Source: a virus
Virus record (IMG/VR): IMGVR_UViG_3300046665_000756
Coordinates: 1 to 37,435 of that record
DNA length: 37,435 nt
Direction: 5' to 3' (one strand)
Shown here piece after piece: positions 36,377-37,435 of this stretch; the stretch's first letter is position 1; the number at the start of each line of letters is the position of its first letter. Below the pieces are notes generated by a model. It did not search any database. It worked only from the letters and a program-made list of their open reading frames with translations, and had not been told where the DNA came from. A program made the position numbers and the translations under genes.

Positions 36377-37435
36377 ATGCGACCGAAAACCAGCGGCAGG
36401 AAGCTGCCGCCGCGCATGCTCGCGCGAACGAGAACGCTCAAGTCAGGCAAGACGTGGACTGGGTACTACTACAACGGCCGGGATCCGGACGGCAAACGCG
36501 TCGAGATCCCGCTCGGTACCGACCTGGCCGCGGCGAAAAGGAAGTGGGCCGAGCTGGAGTGCGTCGAGACGCCCCCGGATGCGTCGCTGATGAAATACGC
36601 GTTCGACCAGTACATACGCGACATTCTGCCGAAGAAAAAGCCGTCAACCCAGCGCGAGAACATGCTCTGTCTGTCGCAGCTGCGCCCAGTGTTCGACAGC
36701 GCTCCGATAGACGCCATCCGGCCGCAGGACGTCGCGCGCTACCGCGACGCCAGGTCGGCGCCGGTCCGGGCGAACCGCGAGATCGCGCTGCTCTCGCACG
36801 TTTTCAACATGGCGCGCGAATGGGGTTTCACGCAGCGTGACAACCCATGCCGGGGAGTGCGCAAGAACAAAGAAACGCCGCGCGACTATTATGCGGAAGC
36901 AGACGTGTGGGACGCGGTCTACAAGGCCGGGAGCGAGGCGCTGCGCGATGCGATGGACCTGAGCTACCTGTCGGGACAGCGGCCGGCGGACGTGCTGAAG
37001 ATGAGCCGGCACGACATCCGCAACGACGAACTACACGTGCGGCAGAATAAAACGCGGCACGCGCTGCGGATCCGACTCAGGATCGACGACGTGCTCACGG
37101 AGCTCGGCGCGTGCGTAGAGCGCCTGCAGGCGCGTCCGGTAAAGTCGATGAGCGGGGAACTCGTGTGCACGGAAGTTGGCCAGCCGCTCACAATGAAAAT
37201 GCTGCGCGACAGATTCGAGGCCGCGCGCACGGCCGCAGGCGACCAGGCCAAGAAGGTGGGCAAGGCCGAGCTGGCGGAGCGCATCAAGGCGTTCCAGTTC
37301 CGCGATATCCGGCCGAAGGCGGCGAGCGAAATCACCAGCCTGGAAGACGCGAGCAAGCTGCTGGGGCACACGGACAAGCAGATCACGCAGAAGGTTTACC
37401 GCAGGGTTGGCGAGGTCGTGAAGCCGACGAAATGA
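36377..37435 (+). CDS. int: Prophage integrase (tyrosine recombinase)
   Basis: 352 residues. An arm-binding domain (about 14-65, GKTWTGYYYNGRDPDGKR) and a core-binding domain (about 70-165) precede the catalytic domain with Arg202 (SGQRPADV), Lys225, Arg312, His331 (LLGHTDKQ) and Tyr341. Box II is FRDIRPK, so the usual first His is replaced by Arg309, a variant seen in some phage integrases. It ends exactly at the window edge. The attachment site should lie just after it. The DUF4224 gene upstream supports its role as the main integrase. Confidence 0.93.
   Translation: MRPKTSGRKLPPRMLARTRTLKSGKTWTGYYYNGRDPDGKRVEIPLGTDLAAAKRKWAELECVETPPDASLMKYAFDQYIRDILPKKKPSTQRENMLCLSQLRPVFDSAPIDAIRPQDVARYRDARSAPVRANREIALLSHVFNMAREWGFTQRDNPCRGVRKNKETPRDYYAEADVWDAVYKAGSEALRDAMDLSYLSGQRPADVLKMSRHDIRNDELHVRQNKTRHALRIRLRIDDVLTELGACVERLQARPVKSMSGELVCTEVGQPLTMKMLRDRFEAARTAAGDQAKKVGKAELAERIKAFQFRDIRPKAASEITSLEDASKLLGHTDKQITQKVYRRVGEVVKPTK

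Larger units (their letters stand above)
1..37435. mobile_element. Near-complete temperate siphophage genome / prophage
   Basis: The window contains all modules of an HK97-type tailed phage: packaging, head, tail, lysis, lysogeny control, replication, methylation and integration. No housekeeping genes occur. The left edge is the stop codon of Rz and the right edge is the stop codon of the integrase, so the att region would lie just outside the window or at its join if the genome is circularised. The family-level calls are read from translated motifs. The betaproteobacterial host assignment is inference from GC-rich codon use and gene style. Confidence 0.95.

Noticed and set aside
1-37435. tRNA genes, CRISPR arrays, insertion sequences and transposases
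   Set aside because: Looked for cloverleaf-like sequences, regular direct repeats with spacers and transposase motifs; none was seen.

Overview
The window reads as one essentially complete temperate siphophage genome (prophage) of about 37 kb. The high GC content, the dense ATGA-overlapped operons and the gene families point to a betaproteobacterial host, most likely Burkholderiaceae or a close relative; this is inferred from gene style only. The window starts exactly at the stop codon of the Rz spanin gene and ends exactly at the stop codon of an integrase. No chromosomal flank, att core, tRNA, rRNA, CRISPR array or insertion sequence was seen.

Positions 1-22613 form one long leftward (minus-strand) late operon. 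In transcription order it carries small genes, an HNH nuclease, TerS, TerL, portal, ClpP-like prohead protease and HK97-type capsid. It continues with small structural proteins, a LamG-like protein with eight 22-residue repeats, head-tail connectors and the tail tube. Next come a G/GT tail assembly chaperone pair with a -1 slippery site (GGGAAAC), a small membrane protein and a 1579-residue tape measure. The operon ends with a compact tail tip and fibre and a lysis cassette (papain-like hydrolase, holin, second membrane protein, SAR endolysin, DUF6527 protein, Rz with nested Rz1). Terminator-like hairpins pointing along the direction of transcription recur in the gaps of this operon, and one lies inside a coding sequence. 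This suggests antitermination or attenuation.

Positions 22614-23809 hold an AT-rich moron on the opposite strand. It encodes a HEPN-like protein, is preceded by a strong inverted repeat and is closed by a bidirectional terminator. Positions 23810-29434 are the leftward early operon: Cro-like repressor, CII-like (CP76) regulator, winged-helix protein, DUF1376 replication protein, DnaB-type helicase, a second tyrosine recombinase translationally coupled to the helicase, small proteins and a candidate late regulator. The replication gene contains nine TGTCCC/GGGACA elements within 117 bp, a good origin candidate.

Positions 29435-37435 run rightward. They carry a LexA-type CI repressor, a coupled 93-residue gene, a secreted moron, a terminator, and then a strong sigma70-type promoter with operators. 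That promoter drives small proteins, an orphan C5 cytosine methyltransferase with a repeated insert, a DnaQ-like exonuclease, a DUF4224 protein and the main integrase. Two operator regions sharing a TGCGT-N3-ACGCA palindrome flank the repressor block, so CI and Cro probably control both early operons in a mirrored version of the lambda layout.
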